A stretch of 64,000 bases of DNA. Source: Streptomyces camelliae (lineage in GTDB: Bacteria; Actinomycetota; Actinomycetes; Streptomycetales; Streptomycetaceae). The stretch is from assembly GCF_027625935.1 (NCBI RefSeq), contig NZ_CP115300.1, positions 8,060,001 to 8,124,000 of the forward strand. Reading direction: 5' to 3'. The stretch's first letter is position 1, and the number at the start of each line of letters is the position of its first letter. A program made the translations under genes and the position numbers. The notes beneath the pieces were generated by a model. It did no database searches and was not told where the DNA came from. It saw only the letters and a program-made list of their open reading frames with translations. Of the stretch, positions 49,229 to 56,440 are shown one piece after another.

Positions 49229-50167
49229 ATGTCCACGCCATCGCAGCCGCCTCAGCCGGCCGATCAGCCGGCACCGCAGCCCGCGCAGCCGCCGCAGCCG
49301 GCCGTCCCGCCGCAGCCGACGGCCTATCCGTACCCGAGCCCGCAGTCCCCGCCGCCCGGGAACTTCTATGCGCAGCCCACCCTGGTCGGCCAGCCCGCTG
49401 CCCAGCCCCTGCCGGTGCCGCACGGACAGCAGGTGCAGCCGGGACAGTTCGGCGGGGCGGGGCAGCCCCAGCCGGGCAACCCCTATGCCCAGGCACCCCA
49501 GTACGGCCCCGGCGCGCCCGTTCCCCCAACAGGTGGCGGCGGGGCGGGCAAGGCGGTGCTGTGGGCGGTCGTCGGCGCGGTGGTCGCGTCCGCGGCCTGG
49601 GCGGGCGGTGTCTTCCTCATCGGCGGCAAGAGCGACAGCGCGGACCTGCGGGGCTACGCGGCGCCGGCCGACCTGTGCTCCCGCGCCGACTACTCCTCCT
49701 TCAAGAGCGAATACCCGCAGGACGACGCCACGCCCACCAAGAACACCCTCAAGAACCCGGCGCTGGACGAGAGTTACTGCAGTCTCGGTCTGAAGAAGAC
49801 CGGCTCCACCTACGCCGACGCCTACCTGACCATGCAGCTGGACCTGCACAGAAAGACTGATCCGGGGCCCGAGTTCACCGCCCTGTGGAAGAACTACGCC
49901 GACAGTCACAGCGGTTACGAGGTCTCCACGGTCAGCGGCATCGGCGACGAGGCCTACCTGGTCAGCCAGGACACCACCGGCGGCTCCGCCGGGAGCGGCT
50001 CCCGCTCTGCCACGCTCACCGTGCGCGACGGCTGGGTGACGTACGAGATGACCTACAACGCGTACCTCAGCTCGTACGACCAGGACAAGAACCCGCCTAG
50101 CCTCGGCAGTGTGACCGACTGGCTGAAGAAGGACGCCAAGGCGACCCTGGGGCAGCTGAAGGGCTGA
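49229..50167 (+). CDS. Pro/Gln-rich single-TM protein with extracytoplasmic domain
   Basis: A 312-residue protein: cytoplasmic disordered N-terminus of ~105 residues rich in Pro, Gln and Ala (repeated PQP/PPQP motifs), one membrane helix at ~110-132 (KAVLWAVVGAVVASAAWAGGVFLIGG) and a ~180-residue outer domain with two cysteines (PADLCSRADYSSF and DESYCSLGLKK) that probably form a disulphide, ending VTDWLKKDAKATLGQLKG. Such DUF3558-like or septum-type architectures are common in Streptomyces; the function is unknown. ATG 49229 is preceded by TATGTT six bases upstream (possible leaderless start); an in-frame GTG at 49211 is an alternative. Confidence 0.75.
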   Translation: MSTPSQPPQPADQPAPQPAQPPQPAVPPQPTAYPYPSPQSPPPGNFYAQPTLVGQPAAQPLPVPHGQQVQPGQFGGAGQPQPGNPYAQAPQYGPGAPVPPTGGGGAGKAVLWAVVGAVVASAAWAGGVFLIGGKSDSADLRGYAAPADLCSRADYSSFKSEYPQDDATPTKNTLKNPALDESYCSLGLKKTGSTYADAYLTMQLDLHRKTDPGPEFTALWKNYADSHSGYEVSTVSGIGDEAYLVSQDTTGGSAGSGSRSATLTVRDGWVTYEMTYNAYLSSYDQDKNPPSLGSVTDWLKKDAKATLGQLKG

Positions 50168-50171
50168 CGCG

Positions 50172-50570
50172 TCACGCCGATCGTGCCTCCGCCTCCTTCG
50201 CGATCTCGTCGAACCGCGCGCCCATGGCCTCGGCGAGGGCATGGGCGCCGGACAGGGGGCGGACCATGACCATGAAGTCGTCGATCAGGCCGTCCTCGTT
50301 CACGTGGATGAAGTCGCAGCCGGTCAGCTCGCGGTCGCCCACCCGGGCCGTGAAGACCAGCGCGTGGTCGGCGCCGTCCGGGGCCCCGATCTCCCGGACG
50401 TAGCGGAGGTCCTCGAAGACCTGGGAGACCGCGCGCAGGATCGCCGCGGTGATCGCCTTGCCCGGATACGGCTTGAAGACGACCGGGCTGGTGAAGACGA
50501 CGTCCTCGGCCAGCAGCGCCACGGCGGCGTCGATGTTCCCGGCCTCCACCGCCTCGCGGAACGCGCGCAT
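50172..50570 (-). CDS. SnoaL-like/NTF2-fold protein
   Basis: A 132-residue NTF2-like protein: MRAFREAVEAGNIDAAVALL, VVFTSPVVFKPYPGKAI, then strands LVFTARVGDRELTGCDFIHV and DGLIDDFMVMVRPL. This cone-shaped fold serves polyketide cyclases, isomerases and many binding proteins, so the substrate is open. ATG 50570 is preferred because GAGGTGA lies six bases upstream; longer in-frame starts up to 50591 lack this. Divergent from a PadR regulator, with a palindromic AT-rich operator between them. Confidence 0.82.
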   Translation of the reverse strand: MRAFREAVEAGNIDAAVALLAEDVVFTSPVVFKPYPGKAITAAILRAVSQVFEDLRYVREIGAPDGADHALVFTARVGDRELTGCDFIHVNEDGLIDDFMVMVRPLSGAHALAEAMGARFDEIAKEAEARSA

Positions 50571-50594
50571 CGGATCACCTCGCATACTCAATTA

Positions 50595-50624
50595 ATTGAT
50601 TAGGTGCGGATGAGATTAATCAAT
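50595..50624. promoter_or_regulatory. AT-rich inverted repeat, probable PadR operator
   Basis: ATTGATTA (50595-50602) and TAATCAAT (50617-50624) are perfect inverted repeats 14 bp apart. ATTAAT also occurs twice with 24-bp spacing (50591-50596 and 50615-50620). The arm next to the PadR gene ends seven bases before its TAACCT -10 box. Such an AT-rich block is rare in this genome. Confidence 0.75.
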
Positions 50625-50630
50625 GGCTGC

Positions 50631-50636
50631 TAACCT
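50631..50636 (+). promoter_or_regulatory. Leaderless -10 box TAACCT of the PadR gene
   Basis: TAACCT, then six bases, then ATG 50643; no ribosome binding site. Confidence 0.6.
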
Positions 50637-50642
50637 GTCCAC

Positions 50643-51206
50643 ATGTCGCTCAAGTACGCCGTCCTGGCCGCTCTGCTGGAGGGCGAGGCCTCGGGCTACG
50701 AGCTGTCGAAGGCGTTCGACGTCTCGCTCGCGAACTTCTGGCCCGCCACCCCGCAGCAGCTCTACCGGGAGCTGGAGCGCCTGGCGCAGGACGGGCTGGT
50801 CCAGGCCCGGACCGTGCAGCAGGAACGCCGGCCCAACAAGCGGATGTTCACGCTCACCGGGGCCGGCCGGGCCGAGCTGACCGCGTTCGCCGCCGAGCCG
50901 CCGAAACGGCCCACCGCCGTGCGCGACGAGTTCCTCATCAAGATCCAGGCGATGGACGGCGGCGATCCGGAGGTCACCCGCGCGCTGGTCGAGGAGCGGA
51001 TGGGCTGGGCGCGCGGCAAGCTCGACCGCTACCGGCGGGTCCGCGAGCGCCTCCTCGACGGGCGCAGCGAGGAGGAGTACCTCCGCACCGCCGAGCGCGT
51101 CGGCCCGTATCTCACCCTCATGGCCGGGATCGCCTTCGAGGAGGACAACCTGCGCTGGTGTGAGCGGGTCCTCGCCGTCCTCGCCCAGCGCGTGGCCCTG
51201 GGCTGA
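50643..51206 (+). CDS. PadR-family transcriptional regulator
   Basis: A 187-residue regulator with the N-terminal PadR winged helix (LKYAVLAALLEGEASGYELS, FWPATPQQLYRELERL, VQARTVQQERRPNKRMFTLT in parts) and a C-terminal helical dimerisation domain (DPEVTRALVEERMGWARGKLDRYRR, part). It probably represses itself and the divergent SnoaL-like gene through the inverted repeat between them. Four bases separate its stop from the methyltransferase start, so the two form an operon. Confidence 0.9.
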   Translation: MSLKYAVLAALLEGEASGYELSKAFDVSLANFWPATPQQLYRELERLAQDGLVQARTVQQERRPNKRMFTLTGAGRAELTAFAAEPPKRPTAVRDEFLIKIQAMDGGDPEVTRALVEERMGWARGKLDRYRRVRERLLDGRSEEEYLRTAERVGPYLTLMAGIAFEEDNLRWCERVLAVLAQRVALG

Positions 51207-51210
51207 GACG

Positions 51211-51966
51211 ATGTTCGGTCCCGAAGGTCCCCGACTGCGTGAACTCGCGGTCCAGGCGCTGTCGTCCGTCGAGCGCGGCTACGACCTGCTCGCCCCGAAG
51301 TTCGACCACACCCCGTTCCGGACCCCCGACGAGGTGCTGGAGTCCGTCGCCAGGGCGCTCGCCCCGCTCGGCCCGTTCGCGGACGGGCTCGACCTGTGCT
51401 GCGGCACGGGCGCGGGCGTGGAGGCGCTGACCGGGCTGTGCCGGCGGAGCGTCACCGGTGTCGACTTCAGCGCGGGCATGCTGGAGGTGGCCCGGCGGAG
51501 GGTGCGGCCGCCGGCCGGCGGGCCCGGGGTCGCCTGGGTGCGCGGCGACGCCCGCGCCCTGCCGTTCGTAGCCTCCTTCGAACTCGTCGTCTCCTTCGGG
51601 GCGTTCGGCCACTTCCTGCCTCGTGAGCTGCCGGGGCTGTTCGCGCAGGTCCACTCGGTCCTGCGGCCCGGCGGCCGGTTCGCCTTCCCGGTGCTCGCCC
51701 CGCCCCGCCCGACCCGGCCCGGCTACTGGCTGCTGCTCGGCTTCGACGCCGTGATGCGGGTGCGCAACGCCCTGTGGCGGCCGCCGTTCGTCATGTACTA
51801 CCGCACCTTTCGGCTCGGCGACGTGCTGCGGGAGCTGGGGCATGCGGGCTTCGAGGTCGAGCTGCACCCCCTGCCGGAGTTCGGGCGGCGGGACGACGGC
51901 AGCCCGCGCGCCCGGCTGGTGGTGGCCCGGCGAGGTCAGCCCGCGGCGGGCAGCGTGAACTCGTAG
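51211..51966 (+). CDS. SAM-dependent methyltransferase (class I)
   Basis: A 251-residue Rossmann-fold methyltransferase: motif I GLDLCCGTGAGVEAL, motif II VTGVDFSAGMLEVARRR, motif III/IV WVRGDARALPF and FELVVSFGAFGHF, then LRPGGRFAFPVL. A hydrophobic stretch around GYWLLLGFDAVMRV may contact a lipid or membrane. The acceptor is unknown. Co-transcribed with the PadR gene upstream. Its 3' end overlaps the convergent GntR gene by 31 bp. Confidence 0.87.
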   Translation: MFGPEGPRLRELAVQALSSVERGYDLLAPKFDHTPFRTPDEVLESVARALAPLGPFADGLDLCCGTGAGVEALTGLCRRSVTGVDFSAGMLEVARRRVRPPAGGPGVAWVRGDARALPFVASFELVVSFGAFGHFLPRELPGLFAQVHSVLRPGGRFAFPVLAPPRPTRPGYWLLLGFDAVMRVRNALWRPPFVMYYRTFRLGDVLRELGHAGFEVELHPLPEFGRRDDGSPRARLVVARRGQPAAGSVNS

Positions 51967-52712
51967 ACCAGCATGTCCTGTTCGTTCACCACCAGGTCGG
52001 TGATCTCCAGCGGCCGGGCGTACTGGTCGTGCACCCGCCGGGTCACCCGCACCGAGGAGGCGTCGCCGACCTGGCTGATGGCGTCCCGGTGGTGCAGGGC
52101 CAGACCGGCCTTGCGCATCCAGTCGTAGGCCCGCAGCAGCTGCGCGGGCGTGGCCCCGTCGGCCCGGTCCCGGTACCGGGCCAGCTCGGCGACCTCGGCC
52201 AGCGCCACCGCCGAGAACGACGTCACCGCCGTCCGCAGCGAGCGGCCGTCCGGCGTGGACGACCGGTAGCGGTGCACCAGTGTCGGCCGGTGCGGGGCCA
52301 TGCCCAGCGCCCGCGCGTGCTCCGGCGGCGGCGCCTCCCAGGTCACCGTGGCCCGGTCGACCGCACACGGGTCCGCCGAGCGGGCGCCCAGCGGGAACAC
52401 CGGCGTCGCCGGGGCCTTGACCGGCCGGCCGGGCAGCGTGGCGTGGCTGCCGCGCCGGTCGGTCGCGACCAGACCGCCGCGCCGCAGCACCTCCAGGGCC
52501 TGCCGGACGGTCTCCCGGCTGACCCCGTAGTGCGTGGCCAAGTGCCGTTCGCCCGGCAGCCGTTCGCCCGGGGGAATGGTGCCTGCGCGCAGTTCGTCGA
52601 GCAGCAGAGCCGCGATCCGCCCGTACAGGGGCCGGTCGTCGTGCGGTGCGGGTTCGTGGCTCTGCGCGGATTCGTGGCTCTGGTCGGGTTCGTGCGGGGT
52701 GGTGCGGGCCAT
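51936..52712 (-). CDS. GntR-family regulator with UTRA domain (HutC subfamily)
   Basis: A 258-residue protein. After a short His/Glu/Ser-rich start comes the winged helix (YGRIAALLLDELRAGTIPPG, YGVSRETVRQALEVLRRGGL, DRRGSHATL) and a UTRA ligand domain (HRYRSSTPDGRSLRTAVTSF, EITDLVVNEQDMLVYEF). HutC-type members sense amino acids, sugars or histidine derivatives; DasR is in this subfamily. CAGGAGGG precedes ATG 52712. A DasR-type operator lies 62 bp upstream. The CE7 esterase gene lies upstream on the same strand. Confidence 0.9.
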   Translation of the reverse strand: MARTTPHEPDQSHESAQSHEPAPHDDRPLYGRIAALLLDELRAGTIPPGERLPGERHLATHYGVSRETVRQALEVLRRGGLVATDRRGSHATLPGRPVKAPATPVFPLGARSADPCAVDRATVTWEAPPPEHARALGMAPHRPTLVHRYRSSTPDGRSLRTAVTSFSAVALAEVAELARYRDRADGATPAQLLRAYDWMRKAGLALHHRDAISQVGDASSVRVTRRVHDQYARPLEITDLVVNEQDMLVYEFTLPAAG

Positions 52713-52774
52713 GCCGCGCCCTCCTGTGGTGACAAGACGTAGCCGTGCGGGCTCATTGCGCGACCACAATTAGC

Positions 52775-52790
52775 ATTGGTCTAAACCACG
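52775..52790. promoter_or_regulatory. DasR-type (dre-like) operator ATTGGTCTAAACCACG
   Basis: It matches the DasR consensus ACTGGTCTAGACCACT at 13 of 16 positions, with the central TGGT-N4-ACCA palindrome intact. It lies upstream of the GntR-UTRA gene. Either this regulator uses a DasR-like site for autoregulation, or DasR itself controls it. Confidence 0.6.
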
Positions 52791-52855
52791 AGGGAAGAGT
52801 GGCCTGCCGGTTCGGCCGAAACCCGCCCCGCCGGCTCAGGAGCCCGCCCCGCCTC

Positions 52856-53824
52856 TCAGGCGTACGACCGCAGCCAGCGCACCTTCGCCGCCTCGTGGAA
52901 GGGGCCGCCGCCCTCGTGGTCGTTGAAGTCGTAGACCTCGATCGCCTTGTCCTCGTGCGCCCAGGCGTTGAAGGCCGCGAACACCGTCGACGGCGGACAG
53001 GTCTGGTCCTCCAGGGCGGCCGAGAACAGCGCCGGCGCCCGGCCCCGCGCCGCGAAGTGCACACCGTCGAAGTACGCCAGGGTGCGCCGCACCTCCGCCG
53101 AGCGGCCGCGGTGCGTCTTGAGGAACAGGCCCACCTCCCGGTACGGATGACGGTCCGTCAGGATCGTCGCGCGCGGGAAGTCGCACAGGAACGGCACGTC
53201 GGGCGCGATCGCGGCCAGGTCCGGGACCAGACCGCCGACGGCCAGGGCGATGCCGCCGCCCTGACTGGCGCCGAGCGCCACCGTGCGCGCCGCGTCGGTC
53301 AGCGGATGCGAACGGGCCGCCTCGACCGCGCGCACGGCGTCCGTGAACACCCGCCGGTAGTAGTAGTTCTCGGGCGCGTCGATGCCCCGCGTCATGAAGC
53401 CCGGGTACGCCGGAGCCGCGCCCACCGGGTCCGCCGTGCCGCCCCCCGCGCCCCAGGTGCTGCCCTGGCCGCGGGTGTCCATGGTGAAGTGCGCCCGGCC
53501 CGTCGAGGCCCACAGCAGGTTCTCGTGCGCCAGTCCGCGCCCGCCGCCGTACCCGATGAACTCCACGATCAGCGGCAGGGGTTCCGTCGCGCCGGCCGGC
53601 AGCCGCAGCCAGCCCTTGACGGGGTGACCGCCGAACCCGGCGAACGTCACGTCGTACACCTCGACCGTCGACAGCCCGGTGTCCACCGGCTCGAAACGGG
53701 CGTCCAGCTCGTGCTCGCGCGCCTCCTCCAGGGTCTTGCCCCAGAAGGCGTCGAAGTCCTCGGGCTCGGTGGACTCGCTGCGGTACGCGTGCAGTTCGGC
53801 GAGGGAAAGGTCGAACAGGGCCAT
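52856..53824 (-). CDS. CE7 acetyl xylan esterase / cephalosporin-C deacetylase family hydrolase
   Basis: A 322-residue alpha/beta hydrolase typical in length for CE7 (~320). Landmarks: FDLSLAELHAYRSESTEPED, oxyanion region EFIGYGGGRG, the CE7 motif DTRGQGSTWG, nucleophile Ser in ALGASQGGGIAL, and the catalytic His in NDHEGGG near the end. These cytoplasmic, hexameric enzymes remove acetyl groups from small xylo-oligosaccharides. No signal peptide. AAAGGCGG lies upstream of ATG 53824. A LacI-like site occurs 128 bp upstream. It sits upstream of the GntR-UTRA gene. Confidence 0.9.
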   Translation of the reverse strand: MALFDLSLAELHAYRSESTEPEDFDAFWGKTLEEAREHELDARFEPVDTGLSTVEVYDVTFAGFGGHPVKGWLRLPAGATEPLPLIVEFIGYGGGRGLAHENLLWASTGRAHFTMDTRGQGSTWGAGGGTADPVGAAPAYPGFMTRGIDAPENYYYRRVFTDAVRAVEAARSHPLTDAARTVALGASQGGGIALAVGGLVPDLAAIAPDVPFLCDFPRATILTDRHPYREVGLFLKTHRGRSAEVRRTLAYFDGVHFAARGRAPALFSAALEDQTCPPSTVFAAFNAWAHEDKAIEVYDFNDHEGGGPFHEAAKVRWLRSYA

Positions 53825-53949
53825 CAACAACCGCCTTTGTGAAGGGACAGTGCGTCAGCTCACCGTACGTGGATGATCGGAGGACTGACCAGGCCCGGGG
53901 ATGCGCCCGAAGGGTTTCTTGGTGGTCGACGTGCCAGGTCATACGGTGA

Positions 53950-53961
53950 GTAAGCGCTTGC
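53950..53961. promoter_or_regulatory. LacI-like operator candidate GTAAGCGCTTGC
   Basis: The AAGCGCTT core (53952-53959) is a perfect palindrome; 10 of 12 bases are symmetric overall. It lies in the region upstream of the CE7 esterase gene. CG-centred palindromes of this kind are bound by LacI regulators of sugar genes. Confidence 0.35.
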
Positions 53962-54010
53962 TGTCGAGGCGGCGGTGTGCGCCGGGCGGAACGTGGTGGT
54001 CGGGTGACCG

Positions 54011-54595
54011 TCAGGCCTGGTGCTGGGTCCACCTCGGCCCGGTCCGCGCCCACGCGCGCTCCCACTCCGCCATCCTGCGGCGCAGCGCGATCCGCCGCTC
54101 CACGGCGTACCCGAACAGCACGACAGCGGCCGTACCGCCCGCCGCGCACACGCCGACGGTCACCGCGTGCTGCCAGACGGCCGCGTCGCCCGGGGGCGGG
54201 GCGACCGCGCGGCCCCGCGCGTCGAACCACACGGAGACCGTGTCGCCGGTACGGGTCCCGGAGGGCACCCTGGCCCAGGTGGTACGGGTGCCCTTGCCGG
54301 GCTCGGTCCAGCGGACCTCGGCGCGATAGGGGCGCTGACGGTCGCCCTCCACCGCCGGCACCCGCCGGGGCGGGTCGCCGATCACCACGGCGCGCACCTG
54401 GTGGCGTTCGGCGCGGGCCGCCGCCGCGAGCGCCCGGGCCTGGTCATGCGCGTGCAGGCCCGCGGCCGCCCCGGCCAGCGGCGCCACCACGAACAGCAGG
54501 ACGGTGACCACCAGCACCGTCCACGCCTCCACGACGTCCGAGCGGCGCCGCAACGGATTGCGTTGCCAGCGCCAGCCACGCACCTGGGTCCGCAT
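54011..54595 (-). CDS. Rv1733c-like two-TM membrane protein (second copy)
   Basis: A 194-residue paralogue of the protein at 3260-3865: N-terminus TQVRGWRWQRNPLRRRSD, first helix TVLVVTVLLFVVAPLAGAA, outer region with GTRTGDTVSVWFDARGRAV, second helix AVTVGVCAAGGTAAVVLFG, and a tail ending AWARTGPRWTQHQA. The 'WRWxRNPLRR' start and 'W..A....GP.W' end are conserved between both copies. GGAGG precedes ATG 54595 at good spacing. Function unknown. Confidence 0.82.
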   Translation of the reverse strand: MRTQVRGWRWQRNPLRRRSDVVEAWTVLVVTVLLFVVAPLAGAAAGLHAHDQARALAAAARAERHQVRAVVIGDPPRRVPAVEGDRQRPYRAEVRWTEPGKGTRTTWARVPSGTRTGDTVSVWFDARGRAVAPPPGDAAVWQHAVTVGVCAAGGTAAVVLFGYAVERRIALRRRMAEWERAWARTGPRWTQHQA

Positions 54596-54887
54596 GTCCA
54601 CCTCCTTGCCCCGTCGGAGCCGGAGCGCCGGCGGACCGCTGCCGCGGGCCCACCGTCCCCCACCGCTCACGCACACGGGCGTCCACACCCGTCTCGTACC
54701 CCGTACGGTGCCCCTCGTTCACGCCGCGAACCGTGAGTTCAAGCCCGTTTGGAGCGCGGAACGAGCCACGCGCCCCACGGCCACGCGGCCGGCCTGCGGC
54801 GTGCGACCGGGGTGCTCGGGCGTCAGAGGACGGACGTGCCTGGCCACCGGGCTCGGACAGGGTTCCCCGGAAGAGCGGGCGGGAGGT

Positions 54888-55652
54888 TCAGCCGAAGCGT
54901 TCGATCCGGATCCGTTCCACCGGCTGGCCGGCGGCGACCAGGAGCCGGGAGGCGTGCTCGGCGAAGCCGTTGGACCCGCATACATAGGCCTCCCACCCAC
55001 CTGGAGGCTGCTCGGACAGGAGGGGTGCCACATGTGCGGCCGCCATACGCCCCACGGGCACCCCCTGTGGGGCGCTGCGTGTGAACACGGGCGCCGTCTC
55101 CGCGCCCAGCTCCGACGCGTAGAACAGCTCCTCGGGGCTGCGCGCGGACACCAGCAGACGCAGCGGCACGGTGAGGCCGCGCTGCCGGTGGTGCCGCACC
55201 ATCGACATCAGCGGTACGACCCCGGAACCGGCACCGAGCAGCAGCGCGGGCCGGTCGCCCTGCCAGGCGAAGAAGCCGCTCAGCGGTCCGCGCACCTCGA
55301 CCGTGTCCCCGGGCCGGGCCACGGTGTGGAACCAGCCGGAGACCTCACCGTCCGGCACATGGTCGAGAGTCAGTTCGATGTGCCCGGAGTCGTCGGGTGC
55401 CGACGCGATGGAGTAGTGGCGCTGCGCCGTGTAGCCGTCCGGCGCGGTCAGCCGCAGCAGCAGATGCTGTCCGGGCAGATGCCCCGCCCAGCCCGGCACG
55501 GCCAGCCGGAACGTGGCCGCGTGCGCTGTCTCGCGCCGGATCTCCGTGAGTGTGGCCGTCCGCCAGACCGCCGCGGCCTGGTCGCTCACCGCGATCCGCC
55601 CGGGCACCGCGAACCGGGTCACCGCCGGGTTCGTCGTCACCGTCTCAGTCAC
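54888..55652 (-). CDS. FAD/NAD(P)-binding ferredoxin-reductase-like protein
   Basis: A 254-residue flavin reductase of the ferredoxin-NADP reductase superfamily without an iron-sulfur domain: FAD motif RHYSIAS at 78-84, GWFHTVARPGD, NAD(P) motif LGAGSGVVPLMSM at 139-151 and the C-terminal CGSNGFAEH at 225-233. It overlaps the sulfite-oxidase-like gene by 8 bp and is co-transcribed with it, so it is the likely electron partner of that molybdoenzyme, by analogy to MsrPQ-type pairs, but soluble. Confidence 0.88.
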   Translation of the reverse strand: MTETVTTNPAVTRFAVPGRIAVSDQAAAVWRTATLTEIRRETAHAATFRLAVPGWAGHLPGQHLLLRLTAPDGYTAQRHYSIASAPDDSGHIELTLDHVPDGEVSGWFHTVARPGDTVEVRGPLSGFFAWQGDRPALLLGAGSGVVPLMSMVRHHRQRGLTVPLRLLVSARSPEELFYASELGAETAPVFTRSAPQGVPVGRMAAAHVAPLLSEQPPGGWEAYVCGSNGFAEHASRLLVAAGQPVERIRIERFG

Positions 55653-56250
55653 CGGAGTACCGCTGCTCCTCCCAGGGATTGCCGCGCTCGTGGTAGCCGT
55701 TGCGCTCCCAGAAGCCGGGCTCGTCGTGGTCGAGCAGGGTGAGGCCCGCGATCCACTTGGTGCTCTTCCAGAAGTACAGATGGGGCACGATCAGCCGCGC
55801 CGGGCCGCCGTGCTCGGACGGCAGCGGCTCGCCGTCGTACTCCCAGACGATCCAGGCCCGGCCGCCCGTGAGGTCGGCGAGCGGAAGATTCGCGGTGTAG
55901 CCCGTGTGGGAGCAGGCGACGGCATGTGTGGCGGACACCTGGGGCCGCACCCTGTGGAAGAACGCGTCCAGCGAGACACCGCCGAACCGCACGCCGAACT
56001 TCGACCAGCCGGTCACACAGTGGATGTCCCCGGCGTACGCCGACTCCGGCAGTGCGTGCGCCGCGTCCCAGTCCCAGGTGTGCGGCCGCTCGACCAGGCC
56101 GTCGATACGGAAGGACCAGTCGGCCGGGGCGAGGTCGGGGGTGACCTCGGCGGACAGGACGGGCCAGTCCTCGCCCGCGTCGTACTGGCCGGGAGGCAAC
56201 CCGGGGTTGTGTACGCGCGGGCGGCCCGTGAAGCCTCGCGTGACGTTCAT
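55645..56250 (-). CDS. Sulfite oxidase-like molybdopterin oxidoreductase (short form)
   Basis: A 201-residue protein containing only the molybdopterin-binding domain: LPPGQYDAGEDWPVL, WSFRIDGLVERPHTWDWD, the Mo-ligating Cys78 in DIHCVTGWSKFG, ACSHTGYTANLPLADL and LIVPHLYFWKSTKWI. It resembles the YuiH/MsrP-like group, lacks a twin-arginine signal and so is cytoplasmic. Substrate unknown; S- or N-oxides are typical. The partner reductase gene overlaps its stop. TACGGT six bases before ATG 56250 suggests a leaderless mRNA. Confidence 0.9.
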   Translation of the reverse strand: MNVTRGFTGRPRVHNPGLPPGQYDAGEDWPVLSAEVTPDLAPADWSFRIDGLVERPHTWDWDAAHALPESAYAGDIHCVTGWSKFGVRFGGVSLDAFFHRVRPQVSATHAVACSHTGYTANLPLADLTGGRAWIVWEYDGEPLPSEHGGPARLIVPHLYFWKSTKWIAGLTLLDHDEPGFWERNGYHERGNPWEEQRYSGD

Positions 56251-56256
56251 CCGTCA

Positions 56257-56262
56257 ACCGTA
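56257..56262 (-). promoter_or_regulatory. Leaderless -10 box TACGGT of the molybdoenzyme operon
   Basis: On the minus strand TACGGT ends six bases before ATG 56250, the same hexamer and spacing as for the MarR gene at 24207. Confidence 0.5.
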
Positions 56263-56440
56263 CGCTGTCACATCCCGTGCTCCGTCCCAGGCCACTGCCC
56301 GGATCTCCCAGGTCACCGCGGGATCGTTGCGTCCGTATGAACTCTTTCGGGCCCGGGGAATAGCTCTGCGGCGCTTCTCCTTTGCGCTCGATGCCGGCGC
56401 CGGTACACCGGTGACAGCGCGAGAGAAGCGAGGAAATTGC

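Noticed and set aside
56355..56385. SigR-type promoter (GGGAAT-N18-GTT) upstream of the quinone oxidoreductase
   Set aside because: GGGAAT is present, but the bases 18 nt later are CTT, not GTT, so the -10 element fails.
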